Source: Streptomyces sp. V1I1
Lineage (GTDB): Bacteria; Actinomycetota; Actinomycetes; Streptomycetales; Streptomycetaceae
Length of the DNA: 64,000 nucleotides
NCBI RefSeq assembly: GCF_030817355.1
Contig: NZ_JAUSZH010000001.1
Location: 2,660,501-2,724,500, forward strand
Direction of reading: 5' to 3'
The position numbers and the translations under genes are program-made. The notes beneath the pieces are model-generated. The model saw only the letters and a list, made by a program, of their open reading frames with translations, did no database searches and was not told where the DNA came from. Of this stretch, positions 1 to 7,983 are shown in pieces; within the stretch, counting starts at the first letter, position 1; each line of letters begins with the position of its first letter.

Positions 1-93
1 ATCCCGCTCGGAAGTGTGAGCGACAGACTCCTGTGTTGACTGCCGTCCGGCTCCGATCCGGGTCAGCGACCGGGTGGGGGTCTCGGCTTCCAT
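1..93 (-). CDS. Possible 5' end of a leftward gene (runs off the window)
   Basis: Reading leftward from an ATG at 93, the minus strand stays open for all 31 codons to the window edge, giving a protein that begins MEAETPTRSL. Third-position GC is about 70 percent, lower than in the surrounding genes, and I see no strong ribosome binding site. It is therefore only a candidate N-terminus. No domain can be recognised in so short a piece. The 238 bases between it and the next gene show nothing I can name. Confidence 0.3.
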   Translation of the reverse strand, partial: MEAETPTRSLTRIGAGRQSTQESVAHTSERD

Positions 94-331
94 GCCATTG
101 AGCGCGTCCGGTCCGGCGTACCCTGCTCAGGCCTGACGTGACACGGTGCGTGGGGGTACGGGCGCGGTCAGTGCCCGGCAGAGGGGCCCATTCCGTACTT
201 CCGCGAGGGGCGAAGGACACCGACGCGACGCACGCCATGCTGCTGGGGGAGCCGACGGCGGTGGCCGGTCCCGTGCGCCGGTTCACCGCCCCGCCGGATG
301 CTCGGCCGCAGGCTCAGTCGGAGGGCAGAGC

Positions 332-1444
332 TCAGCCCGCCGCCTGCGCGCCCTCCGCGATCGCTTCCTCCACCTCCGCGACCCGCGCCTGCTCCTCCGT
401 CGCGAAGCGTTCGCGGTCGAGCTGCTCGGCGATCTCCTCGTCCTGGGACATGAGGAGGTCGAGGTTGGCGTCGCCCATCTCGAAGACGCCCATGTCCAGA
501 TACGCCTTCTGCAGGCGCTCGCCCCACAGCCCGATGTCCTTGACGCACGGCACGATCCGGCTGAACAGCAGCTTCCGGAACAGCTGCAGGAACTCGGACT
601 GCTCGGAGAGCTCCGCCGCCTCGGCCTTGGGGATGCCGAAGTTCTCCAGCACCTCGACCCCGCTGAGCCGGTCGCGCATCAAGTAGCAGCCCTCGATGAC
701 GAAATCCTCGCGCTCGCGCAGCTCCGCGTCGCTGAGCTCCTTGTAGTAGTCGCGCAGCGCCATCCGCCCGAAGGCGACATGGCGGGCCTCGTCCTGCATG
801 ATGTAAGCCAGAATCTGCTTCGGCAGCGGCTTGTCCGTCGTGTCCCGGAGCAGGCCGAACGCGGCGAGCGCGAGCCCTTCGATGAGGACCTGCATGCCCA
901 GGTACGGCATGTCCCAGCGGGAGTCGCGCAGGGTGTCGCCGAGCAGCCCCTGGAGGTTGTCGTTGATCGGGTAGAGCATCCCGATCTTGTCGTGCAGGAA
1001 GCGGCTGTAGATCTCCGCGTGCCGGGCCTCGTCCATCGTCTGGGTGGCGGAGTAGAACTTCGCGTCCAGATCGGGCACCGACTCCACGATCCGCGCCGCG
1101 CACACCATCGCGCCCTGCTCGCCGTGCAGGAACTGGCTGAACTGCCAGGAGGTGTAGTGCCTGCGCAGCTCCCCCTTGTCCTTCTCGGTCAGCTTCGGCC
1201 AGTGGCGCGAGCCGTAGAGAGTGAGCGCCTCGTCGGGGGTGCCCAGCGGGTCGTACGGATCGACCTCGAGGTCCCAGTCGATGCGTTTGACGCCGTCCCA
1301 CTGCTTGTCCTTGCCCTTCTGGTACAGGGCGAGCAGTCGGTCGCGGCCGTCTTCGTACTCCCAGCTGAAGCGGGCCGCGCCGGAGGCCGGGACCTGCCAG
1401 TGGAAGCTCTCCGGGGCATGCGTGTAGCGGTCGTGAGTCGACAC
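332..1444 (-). CDS. Ferritin-like diiron protein
   Basis: This 370-residue protein is predicted to hold a diiron centre in a four-helix bundle. The ligand pattern is complete: Glu109 (HGEQG), Glu139 and His142 (DEARH), Glu189 (IEGLA), and Glu219 and His222 (DEARH again). The spacing fits ferritin-like oxygenases and ribonucleotide-reductase-R2-like proteins, so I infer an oxygen-activating oxidase or hydroxylase; the substrate cannot be read. I chose the GTG at 1444 because AAGGAG lies six bases upstream; the longer frame to 1498 has no such site. It is divergent from a second diiron oxygenase, and the pair may act together. The C-terminal 40 residues are an acidic tail rich in Glu and Ala. 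Confidence 0.85.
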   Translation of the reverse strand: MSTHDRYTHAPESFHWQVPASGAARFSWEYEDGRDRLLALYQKGKDKQWDGVKRIDWDLEVDPYDPLGTPDEALTLYGSRHWPKLTEKDKGELRRHYTSWQFSQFLHGEQGAMVCAARIVESVPDLDAKFYSATQTMDEARHAEIYSRFLHDKIGMLYPINDNLQGLLGDTLRDSRWDMPYLGMQVLIEGLALAAFGLLRDTTDKPLPKQILAYIMQDEARHVAFGRMALRDYYKELSDAELREREDFVIEGCYLMRDRLSGVEVLENFGIPKAEAAELSEQSEFLQLFRKLLFSRIVPCVKDIGLWGERLQKAYLDMGVFEMGDANLDLLMSQDEEIAEQLDRERFATEEQARVAEVEEAIAEGAQAAG

Positions 1445-1546
1445 TGACGGCTCCTTCGCCTCATATCCCGTACCACTACGGACAGTTGGCAGGCTCACAC
1501 GTTGGTAGACGCCCAGTCAACAAGTCGTACGCAAGGGATTGACGAC

Positions 1547-1570
1547 CTTACTGACAGGCAGTCTCATAAG
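1547..1570. promoter_or_regulatory. Weak candidate operator between the two diiron genes
   Basis: The stretch begins CTTACTGAC and ends GTCTCATAAG, an imperfect inverted repeat with the tighter core ACTG-acagg-CAGT. It lies in the 166-bp divergent spacer between the two diiron genes and could be the site of the TetR protein encoded downstream. The symmetry is poor and this is a guess from position. Confidence 0.25.
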
Positions 1571-1610
1571 GGTTGACATTGCTCACCCCACCCGCGAGGT
1601 GCCCTCAGCC

Positions 1611-2546
1611 ATGACAACAGTGACCGAAAGCGACGTGCAGCAGCTCCGCGACGCACTCGGCCCGCTCCGGGACCGGGAGCAGGTCGCCCAGCGTCTCCTC
1701 GAGTCCTCCGCCAAGCACTCCTTCGACCCCGACAAGGAGCTCGACTGGGACTCCCCGGTCGAGGAGGGCAAGTGGTTCTGGCCGCCGGAGCTGCTCTCCC
1801 TCTACGACACCCCGCTGTGGCGCAAGATGTCCGAGGACCAGCGGCTGGACCTGGCCAGGCGCGAGGCCGCGTCGCTCGCCTCGCTGGGCATCTGGTTCGA
1901 GATCATCCTGATGCAGCTGCTGGTCAGGCACATCTACGACAAGTCGGTGACCAGCAGCCATGTCCGGTACGCGCTCACCGAGATCGCGGACGAGTGCCGG
2001 CACTCGATGATGTTCGCCCGGCTGATCCAGAAGGGCGGGGCGCCGGCGTATCCCGTACCGCGGCTCTACCACAATCTGGCGCGCGTCCTGAAGACCGTCT
2101 CGACCACACCCGGTTCGTTCGCGGCGACGCTGCTCGGCGAGGAGATCCTCGACTGGATGCAGCGCCTCACCTTCCCGGACGAGCGCGTCCAGACCCTGGT
2201 GCGCGGCGTGACCCGCATCCATGTGGTGGAGGAGGCGCGCCATGTGCGGTACGCCCGCGAGGAGTTGCGCCGGCAGATGGTGACAGCGCCGCGCTGGGAG
2301 CAGGAGTTCACGCGCCTCAGCTGCGGGGAGGCGGCGCGGGTCTTCTCGGTCTGCTTCGTGAATCCGCAGGTGTACACGGACGTGGGCCTCGACCGGCGCG
2401 AGGCGGTCGCCCAGGTGAAGGCGAGCGGCCACCGCCGCGAGGTGATGCAGTCGGGCGCGAAGCGGCTGACGGACTTCCTCGACGACATCGGCGTCCTGCG
2501 GGGCCCGGGCCGCAGGCTCTGGAAGAGCTCCGGCCTCCTCGCGTAA
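1611..2546 (+). CDS. AurF-type diiron N-oxygenase-like protein
   Basis: The 311-residue product resembles the AurF/CmlI family of non-heme diiron oxygenases, which oxidise arylamines to nitro groups or carry out related reactions. Visible ligands are Glu128 and His131 (DECRH), Glu177 (GEEIL), and Glu208 and His211 (EEARH), with His204 nearby as AurF proteins have; Glu98 may supply the first ligand. The start is taken at ATG 1611 because the protein alignment would begin there; an upstream in-frame ATG at 1539 is poorly placed. Two diiron oxygenases back to back with a TetR regulator suggest a small oxidation module, but no aromatic biosynthesis gene is nearby, so the substrate is unknown. Confidence 0.85.
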   Translation: MTTVTESDVQQLRDALGPLRDREQVAQRLLESSAKHSFDPDKELDWDSPVEEGKWFWPPELLSLYDTPLWRKMSEDQRLDLARREAASLASLGIWFEIILMQLLVRHIYDKSVTSSHVRYALTEIADECRHSMMFARLIQKGGAPAYPVPRLYHNLARVLKTVSTTPGSFAATLLGEEILDWMQRLTFPDERVQTLVRGVTRIHVVEEARHVRYAREELRRQMVTAPRWEQEFTRLSCGEAARVFSVCFVNPQVYTDVGLDRREAVAQVKASGHRREVMQSGAKRLTDFLDDIGVLRGPGRRLWKSSGLLA

Positions 2547-2575
2547 TCCAGGAACGGGGCGGTTACGCTGCGAGC

Positions 2576-3304
2576 ATGACCAGTCCCGCTCCAGCGACCC
2601 GTGCCTACCGACGGCTCAGCGTCGAGGAGCGCCGCAGGCAGCTCCTCGCCGCCGCGCTCACGCTCTTCGCGCACCGGCCGCCGGACGAGGTGTCCCTCGA
2701 CGACGTGGCCGAGGCGGCCGGGGTCTCCCGGCCCCTCGTCTACCGCTACTTCCCCGGGGGCAAGCAGCAGTTGTACGAGACGGCTCTCCGCTCCGCCGCC
2801 GACCAGCTGGAACTGTGCTTCACCGAGCCGCCCGCGGGACCGCCCACCGAGCGGGTCTCCCGGGTCCTCGACCGCTACCTCGTCTTCGTCGACGAACACG
2901 ACGCCGGGTTCAGCGCGCTGCTGCGCGGGGGCAGCGTCGCCGAGACCTCCCGTACGACGGCGATCGTCGACGAGGTGCGGCGAGCCGCGGCCGAGCAGAT
3001 CCTCGTCCACATCGGCGTGGCCCGGCCGGGGCCGCGGCTGCGGATGATGGTGCGCACCTGGATCGCGGCGGTCGAGGCGGCCTCGCTGATCTGGCTGGAC
3101 GAGGGGAAGCAGCCGTCGGCGGACGAGCTGCGGGACTGGCTGGTCGACCATCTGATCGCGCTGCTCGCGGCGACGGCCGCGAGCGACGAGGAGACGGCGG
3201 AGGCGGTCAGGGGCCTGCTGACGCTGGAGCGGGCGGCGGGTCCGGTGGGAGTGCTGGCGCGGCGGGTGGCGCCGGTGGCGGGGGACGCGGCGGGCCTGCG
3301 GTAG
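2576..3304 (+). CDS. TetR-family transcriptional regulator
   Basis: A 242-residue one-component repressor. The N-terminal helix-turn-helix is clear at about residues 20-65 (SLDDVAEAAGVSRPLVYRYFP), followed by the variable ligand-binding helical domain. The ATG at 2576 lies 29 bases after the AurF-like gene, on the same strand, so the two probably share a transcript. It most likely controls the diiron pair. The last 30 residues are low-complexity Gly, Ala and Val, and the gene runs straight into a C-rich intergenic repeat. Confidence 0.9.
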   Translation: MTSPAPATRAYRRLSVEERRRQLLAAALTLFAHRPPDEVSLDDVAEAAGVSRPLVYRYFPGGKQQLYETALRSAADQLELCFTEPPAGPPTERVSRVLDRYLVFVDEHDAGFSALLRGGSVAETSRTTAIVDEVRRAAAEQILVHIGVARPGPRLRMMVRTWIAAVEAASLIWLDEGKQPSADELRDWLVDHLIALLAATAASDEETAEAVRGLLTLERAAGPVGVLARRVAPVAGDAAGLR

Positions 3305-3342
3305 CGGGCGTCGGGCTGGGGGGTGCGCCTGCGGCGGGCCTG

Positions 3343-3559
3343 TTCCCCACCCCGCCCCTTCCCGAACTGGGGGCAGGCCCCCAGACCCCCGCACGCCCTT
3401 CGGGCGTTGTCCTCAATCTCCCCCAGACTTCGTCCGGGGGGACCCCCAACGGGCTTGAATTTCCACCCGTCCGGCCGAAACTTGAGGCCCGCCCGGGCAA
3501 ATCCAGCCTCGCCGGCGTTTGAGGCGCGGGGTCTGGGGCGGAGCCCCAGAGGGGGCCGC
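3343..3559. repeat. Intergenic repeat element, copy 1
   Basis: The spacer between the TetR gene and the convergent enolase-like gene holds a composite element. Parts in order are a C-rich block (CCCCACCCCGCCCCTTCCCG), a hairpin at 3367-3384 (CTGGGGGC/GCCCCCAG), a CGCCCTTCGGGCG mini-hairpin, a CTCCCCCAGACTTCG block, the phrase CCGGCGTTTGAGGCGCGG, and a closing hairpin at 3532-3550 (TCTGGGGC/GCCCCAGA). Copies recur at 8724-8962 and, in part, at 58036-58455, each time just after a stop codon. Bidirectional termination is the obvious role. Confidence 0.7.
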
Positions 3560-3570
3560 AGCCGCGCGGG

Positions 3571-4647
3571 TTACAGGTCGTGGCCCAGGCCCGGACCCAC
3601 CGGTACGTCCACCCACCCCGTCTCCGCCGTCGCCGCGAACGCCGTCGGCGCCAGTGGTTCCGTATACACCAGCAGCGGGCCCACCAGGTCCGCCGGGACC
3701 GTGGCGTGCGGCAGGGCGGCCGTCAGATGGGCCGCGGCCAGGGTGGCGACGCCCAGCTCCGGCATGGTGCCGATCTTCACGGCGAGGCCCGCGGACTCGG
3801 CGAGCGCTGCGATCTGCCGGGCCCTGTACAGCCCGCCTACCTTGAGGATCTTGATGTTGAGGACATCGGCCGCCCCTCGGCGGACGATCTCCAGGGCGTC
3901 GTGCAGCGAGTGCACGCTCTCGTCGGCCATGACGCGCGCGCCGCCGCGGCTGCGCAGCTCGGCCATGCCGGTCAAGTCCCAGCGGGGCAGCGGCTGTTCA
4001 ATAAGGTCGAGCCCGGCGTCGGCGAGCCGGGCGACGGTCCGGCCCGCGATGCCGGGGTCGTAGCCCTCGTTCGCGTCGAGGCTGAGCTCCACGAAGTCCG
4101 GCACGGCACCGCGCACGGAATGGACCAGCCGCACATCCAGTTCCGGGTCCTCACCGCCCTTCACCTTGATGTGGGTGAAGCCGCGTGCGGCGTACGCGGC
4201 CGCCTCCTCAACCATCTCCTCGACCGTCCCGAGACCGACCACCCAGGTGGTGGGGATGCGCGGGCGGACACAGCCGCCGAGCAGCAGATGCACGGGCCAG
4301 CCCGCCGCCCGCGCCGCCACGTCGTGCAGCGCGATGTCCAGCGCCGCCTTGGCCAGCTGCTGGCCACGGATGGCAGCGTCCATGGCCGCGTGCGCTCCCG
4401 CCAGGTCGCGGGCGTCGCGGCCGATCAGCGCGGGGGCGGCGTGTTCGGTGAGCGCCGCCTCGAGGCCGGCGAGGGTCTCGCCGGTGTACGCGGTCATCGG
4501 GGAGGCCTCGCCGAAGCCGGTATCGCCGTCTGCCGTGCGTACTTCGACGACCAGGCTGACGAGTTCGGGGCTGCTTCCACTGCTGATGACGAAGGGCCGC
4601 CGGTAAGGGGCCCTGACAACGCGGGTGTGGACCGAGACGATCTTCAA
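3571..4647 (-). CDS. Enolase-superfamily enzyme, MLE / dipeptide-epimerase subgroup
   Basis: A 358-residue (beta/alpha)8-barrel enzyme. The Mg ligands are Asp191 (DANEG), Glu217 (EQPLP) and Asp242 (ADES). The catalytic lysines are Lys161 and Lys163 (KVKGG) on one face and Lys266 (NIKILK) on the other. This two-lysine arrangement marks the muconate lactonizing subgroup: dipeptide epimerases, N-succinylamino-acid racemases, o-succinylbenzoate synthase and cycloisomerases. Sugar-acid dehydratases use other residues. The start is TTG 4647, with AAGGAG six bases upstream. It follows the regulator gene after only 42 bases, and that gap contains an exact copy of the cluster operator. I infer a racemase or epimerase step in the pathway of region 2; the substrate is unknown. 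Confidence 0.9.
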   Translation of the reverse strand: MKIVSVHTRVVRAPYRRPFVISSGSSPELVSLVVEVRTADGDTGFGEASPMTAYTGETLAGLEAALTEHAAPALIGRDARDLAGAHAAMDAAIRGQQLAKAALDIALHDVAARAAGWPVHLLLGGCVRPRIPTTWVVGLGTVEEMVEEAAAYAARGFTHIKVKGGEDPELDVRLVHSVRGAVPDFVELSLDANEGYDPGIAGRTVARLADAGLDLIEQPLPRWDLTGMAELRSRGGARVMADESVHSLHDALEIVRRGAADVLNIKILKVGGLYRARQIAALAESAGLAVKIGTMPELGVATLAAAHLTAALPHATVPADLVGPLLVYTEPLAPTAFAATAETGWVDVPVGPGLGHDL

Positions 4648-4663
4648 GCACGGCTCCTTCGAG

Positions 4664-4681
4664 TTACGGCCCGGACCGTAA
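4664..4681. promoter_or_regulatory. Cluster operator site A
   Basis: TTACGGCCCGGACCGTAA, an 18-bp near-perfect palindrome with half-sites TTACGG/CCGTAA separated by six bases. It sits 17 bases before the enolase-like start, between that gene and the stop of the regulator. The identical 18-mer occurs at 9997-10014. Confidence 0.85.
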
Positions 4682-4689
4682 GGGCGGGC

Positions 4690-5928
4690 TTAGAGGCGTA
4701 CGCGGTAGACGATCGGCGGGCGGCCGGTCTGGCCCAGCTGCCGACTGCCCGTCGGTACGGCCACCCCAGCCCGTTCCAGTCGCTTGAGGATGCGGCGGGC
4801 CGTGCGCTGCTGGACGGCGAGGTGCTCCGCCACGCGGTGCGCGGTGATGCCCTCGTCCTGCTCCTGAGCGGCCAGTTCACGCAGCCGGTCCAGCGTCTTG
4901 GGGTTCAGTCCGACGCGGCGGGCGAGCGTGACCGTGCTCTCCGGCCCGGCCGCCGCCGCGGACAGCGTGGACGCGGAGCGTTCCGCGTCGATCACGATGT
5001 CGACGTCGTCGGTCATCGAGACGACTCCGGCCACCGGGCCCACCGATCGGGCCCTGTTGACCGCGCGTCTGGCCAGCGATTCGGCCTCCGCGGCAGTGCG
5101 GCCGAGGCCGAAGCCCACATGAGCGGCGCCGTGCCGGGCCGCGAGGTCGTCGAGGAACGGGAGGCGGGTGAACTGCCCGCTCACCTCCTCCAGGACGCCC
5201 CGGGTGGTGACGACCAGACGCTGCCCGTCCGCCAGATCGGCGAGGCTGCCGCCCAGCACTCGAAGATCCGCGGCCAGTTCACTGTCGGCCGCCGGAAGAT
5301 CGATGATGCCGAGGGCGACCTGGGCGTCGCCGCTGTGCTGTCCCGCGGTGGCGAGCACAAGGGCCTGGAGCGTGGAGCGTATGGAGTGCCGGGACGGCGC
5401 GAGACGTACGGCGTGCATCTCGTGGTCGAGGAGATGGAACGCCGAGCCGAGACAGGTGAGGGCAACCCGCGTCTGCTTCCTGTCCCGCGCGGCGAGATGG
5501 AACTCCGCCAGGTCCTGCGAGGTCAGCCCGGGCCGGTAGGGCAGTACATGCACATGGTCGGTGGGCAGCTTGGCCTCGGTGAGCGTCTCCATCACCTCGC
5601 TGCGGCGCAGCGTGTCGATGGAGATACGGGAGACGTCGTGGCCGAGGCGGAGCAGTTCGACCAGGGCACGCAGCAGAGTCGCGCCGCTGTACGGCACATA
5701 CATCGCGGGCCGGTCGACGATTCCGGCGGCGGTGGCGAGCGTGTGCGGTACTACGCCAGTGAAGAGCAGCGCGTCCACCTCGGCCTGCGCCCTGCCGACC
5801 ACGTCGAGGGTCTCGTCCTCGTGCCGGTACGGGAGGGGCACCAGCCGGTCCGCCCCGGCCGAGCCGCCGACCGCGACCACCTTGTGCACGAGGTCCTCGG
5901 GACCGATGACGCCGACCGTGAGAGCCAT
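4690..5928 (-). CDS. Fused sensor / degenerate GGDEF-like / winged-helix regulator
   Basis: A 412-residue cytosolic protein with three apparent parts. Residues 1-190 look like the PrpR_N or Asp/Glu-racemase type of ligand-binding fold. Residues 200-310 resemble a degenerate nucleotide-cyclase/GGDEF-like domain (FGLGRTAAEAESLARRA resembles its G.G.T..EA motif) with no GGDEF active site. Residues 320-412 form a winged helix (AHRVAEHLAVQQRTARRIL). It has no transmembrane segment. ATG 5928 is preceded by GGAG at eight bases. It is divergent from the aminotransferase operon and probably cotranscribed with the enolase-like gene. As the only DNA-binding protein in the cluster, it is the likely ligand of the five operator copies. 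The domain calls are by eye and the family name is uncertain. Confidence 0.75.
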   Translation of the reverse strand: MALTVGVIGPEDLVHKVVAVGGSAGADRLVPLPYRHEDETLDVVGRAQAEVDALLFTGVVPHTLATAAGIVDRPAMYVPYSGATLLRALVELLRLGHDVSRISIDTLRRSEVMETLTEAKLPTDHVHVLPYRPGLTSQDLAEFHLAARDRKQTRVALTCLGSAFHLLDHEMHAVRLAPSRHSIRSTLQALVLATAGQHSGDAQVALGIIDLPAADSELAADLRVLGGSLADLADGQRLVVTTRGVLEEVSGQFTRLPFLDDLAARHGAAHVGFGLGRTAAEAESLARRAVNRARSVGPVAGVVSMTDDVDIVIDAERSASTLSAAAAGPESTVTLARRVGLNPKTLDRLRELAAQEQDEGITAHRVAEHLAVQQRTARRILKRLERAGVAVPTGSRQLGQTGRPPIVYRVRL

Positions 5929-6004
5929 CGGCCGGTCTCCGTTCTTCTGGAGTGGTTCTGGGGTACTTCTGGACGGGGTTGACGCCCGACAACCGCGGCT
6001 TTAA

Positions 6005-6022
6005 TTTCGGCCCAGGCCATAA
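6005..6022. promoter_or_regulatory. Cluster operator site B
   Basis: TTTCGGCCCAGGCCATAA fits the same TTWCGG-N6-CCGWAA plan with one changed base in the right half-site. It lies in the divergent spacer, 30 bases before the aminotransferase start and 76 bases before the regulator start, so it may serve both, including autoregulation. Confidence 0.75.
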
Positions 6023-6052
6023 CCGCATTCTTGCGGAGAGGATAGTGCCCCG

Positions 6053-7234
6053 ATGCCCGAACGGGAAATGCCGCTGCCCACAGTTCTCGGCCCGCGCGGC
6101 CGCACCTTCGGTGAGGAGGAACGGGCCGCGGTGCTGCGCGTCCTGGACTCCGCGGTGCTGTGCAGCGCCTTCGGCAGTGAAGCACGTTCCCTTGAAGCCG
6201 AGATGACGCGGTTGTACTCCGGCGGGTCCCGCGGGTCCGGCCCGTCCCGCCCGTCCCGCCCGTCCCGCGGGGAAACGGTCGCCTGCAGTTCGGGTACGGC
6301 CTCGCTGCATCTGGCGGTCGCGGCGGCCGGGGTCGGCCCGGGCGACGAGGTGATCACCACGCCGCTCTCGGACTTCGGCACGGTGGCGCCGGTCGTCGCG
6401 CAGGGCGGCCGGGTGGTGTTCGCCGACGTACGCCCCGAGGACGGGAACATCGACCCCGGCGCCGTCGAGGCGGCGCTCACCCCGCGTACCAAGGCCGTCA
6501 TCGCCGTGCACCTCTTCGGCGCCGCCGCCGACGTCGACGCGCTGCGCGCCATCTGCGACCGGCACGGACTCGTATTCATCGAGGACTGCGCGCAGGCCTG
6601 GCTCGGTGAGGACAGCACCGGCCGGCTGCTCGGCACGGTCGGGGACATCGCCTGCTTCAGCCTTCAGCAGTACAAGCACATCACCGCGGGCGACGGCGGC
6701 CTCGCGCTCACCGACGACCCCGGGCTCGCTCGCCATATGCGGCTGTTCATGGACAAGGGATGGGACCGCACGGAGGGCCGGATCCACCGCGAGATGGGCC
6801 TCAACTACCGGATGACCGAGCTCACCGCGGCGGTGGCCCGCGCGCAGCTGGCCAAGGTGGCGGACGTCGTACGGGTGCGGCGGGAGCGGGCCGGGCAGCT
6901 CGTCGCCGCGCTCGCCGGGCTCGACCGGGTCACCGTGCCCGAGCCGTTGCCGGGCCACGCTTGGTGGCTCTTCCCGCTGCTCGTCGACGACAACACCCGC
7001 TGGGCGAAGGACCTTCAGGCCGAGGGTGTCCCCACCATGCCGGGCTATCTCGAACGTCCGCTGTACGCCAATCCCGCCCTGCCGGGGTACCCGCCGGGGC
7101 TGTGTCCGCAGGCGGAGCAGCTGATCGGCCGGACCCTGCTCGCCCTCCCCTGGAACGAGGGATACACCGAGGCGGACGTGGAGCACATCGCCCGCGCGAT
7201 CCACACCGTCCACGACCGGGCCCACGCACGGTGA
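6053..7234 (+). CDS. DegT/DnrJ/EryC1-type PLP aminotransferase (set A)
   Basis: A 393-residue sugar-aminotransferase-like enzyme, fold type I. The Schiff-base lysine is Lys208 (QQYKHITAGDGG), and the pyridoxal-nitrogen aspartate is Asp178 (FIEDCAQ). Family members transaminate keto-sugars or keto-cyclitols, usually with Glu or Gln as donor. An insertion of Gly, Ser, Arg and Pro at residues 56-73, encoded by 9-bp tandem repeats, breaks the usual N-terminal alignment. GGAGAGGA lies about ten bases before ATG 6053. It opens a three-gene operon, and its stop overlaps the next start (GTGA). A second member of the same family is encoded at 11020-12162. Confidence 0.9.
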   Translation: MPEREMPLPTVLGPRGRTFGEEERAAVLRVLDSAVLCSAFGSEARSLEAEMTRLYSGGSRGSGPSRPSRPSRGETVACSSGTASLHLAVAAAGVGPGDEVITTPLSDFGTVAPVVAQGGRVVFADVRPEDGNIDPGAVEAALTPRTKAVIAVHLFGAAADVDALRAICDRHGLVFIEDCAQAWLGEDSTGRLLGTVGDIACFSLQQYKHITAGDGGLALTDDPGLARHMRLFMDKGWDRTEGRIHREMGLNYRMTELTAAVARAQLAKVADVVRVRRERAGQLVAALAGLDRVTVPEPLPGHAWWLFPLLVDDNTRWAKDLQAEGVPTMPGYLERPLYANPALPGYPPGLCPQAEQLIGRTLLALPWNEGYTEADVEHIARAIHTVHDRAHAR

Positions 7235-7983
7235 CCGCGGTGACCGACTACGACTGGCTGCGGACCGCGCCCGAGGAGCTCATCGGCTGGGACGTCGACG
7301 TGCTGTACGGCCCGTGGCCCAGGCACCACGCCGACATCGGCCTCGCCGAGGTCAGGTCCCGCCTTGCCCGCTCCCCCGTCTCCAGAGCGCTGGCCATGTC
7401 GACGCGGGGAGCGCTCTTCGACGACGCGGCGGGCAACATCCGTACGGTCAAGGACCTAGCCGACTGCCCCGAGCTGCTGCCGGTCGGCACCGTGGATCTG
7501 CGGGACGCGCTCGCCGCCGACGATCGTCTTGACGCCCTGGACGCGGAGGGTGTGCGCTTCCTGCGGCTGTTCACCGAGCAGCAGGACGTGGAACCGGACT
7601 TCCCCGGCTACCGGCATGTGATCGGGCAGGCCGTCGCACGCGGTCTGGTCCTTCTGCACGACGGCGACCCGCGCCACTACGGGCCGGTGCTCGCAGGGCG
7701 CGGCGCGGACGTCGTCTTCCTCGACGTGCACTCGTATGTGCTGGCCGACTTCCTGCTCCTCGCCCGGAGCGAACCGGGTTTCCGGGCCACCACCCGGCTG
7801 CTCTCCGCCCCCGACGCGATCGAGCGGGTCGTCGACACGGCCGGCGCGCGCCATCTGGTCTTCGGCTCGCGCACCCCCTTCATGGACATCTCCCCGCAGA
7901 CGCTGCGGCTGCGCTACGCGGGCATCGGGGAGGCCGAGCGCGCGGCGATCGCGGGCGGGAACGTCGAGGAGCTGCTGGGCTGA
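7231..7983 (+). CDS. Amidohydrolase-like protein lacking metal ligands (set A)
   Basis: This 250-residue protein looks like the TIM-barrel amidohydrolase encoded next to it. The N-terminal strand reads DVDVLYGPWP where its neighbour has DVHAHVGPWP, so the HxH metal motif is lost (Asp-Val-Leu). Near the end it has FGSRTPF where the neighbour has FGTDS, so the catalytic Asp is Arg. The C-terminus keeps the family's characteristic AAIAGGNVEELLG. I infer a catalytically dead partner or regulatory subunit of the canonical amidohydrolase that follows. The GTG at 7231 overlaps the aminotransferase stop, and its own stop overlaps the next ATG (TGATG), which favours coupled, equimolar synthesis. Confidence 0.75.
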   Translation: MTAVTDYDWLRTAPEELIGWDVDVLYGPWPRHHADIGLAEVRSRLARSPVSRALAMSTRGALFDDAAGNIRTVKDLADCPELLPVGTVDLRDALAADDRLDALDAEGVRFLRLFTEQQDVEPDFPGYRHVIGQAVARGLVLLHDGDPRHYGPVLAGRGADVVFLDVHSYVLADFLLLARSEPGFRATTRLLSAPDAIERVVDTAGARHLVFGSRTPFMDISPQTLRLRYAGIGEAERAAIAGGNVEELLG

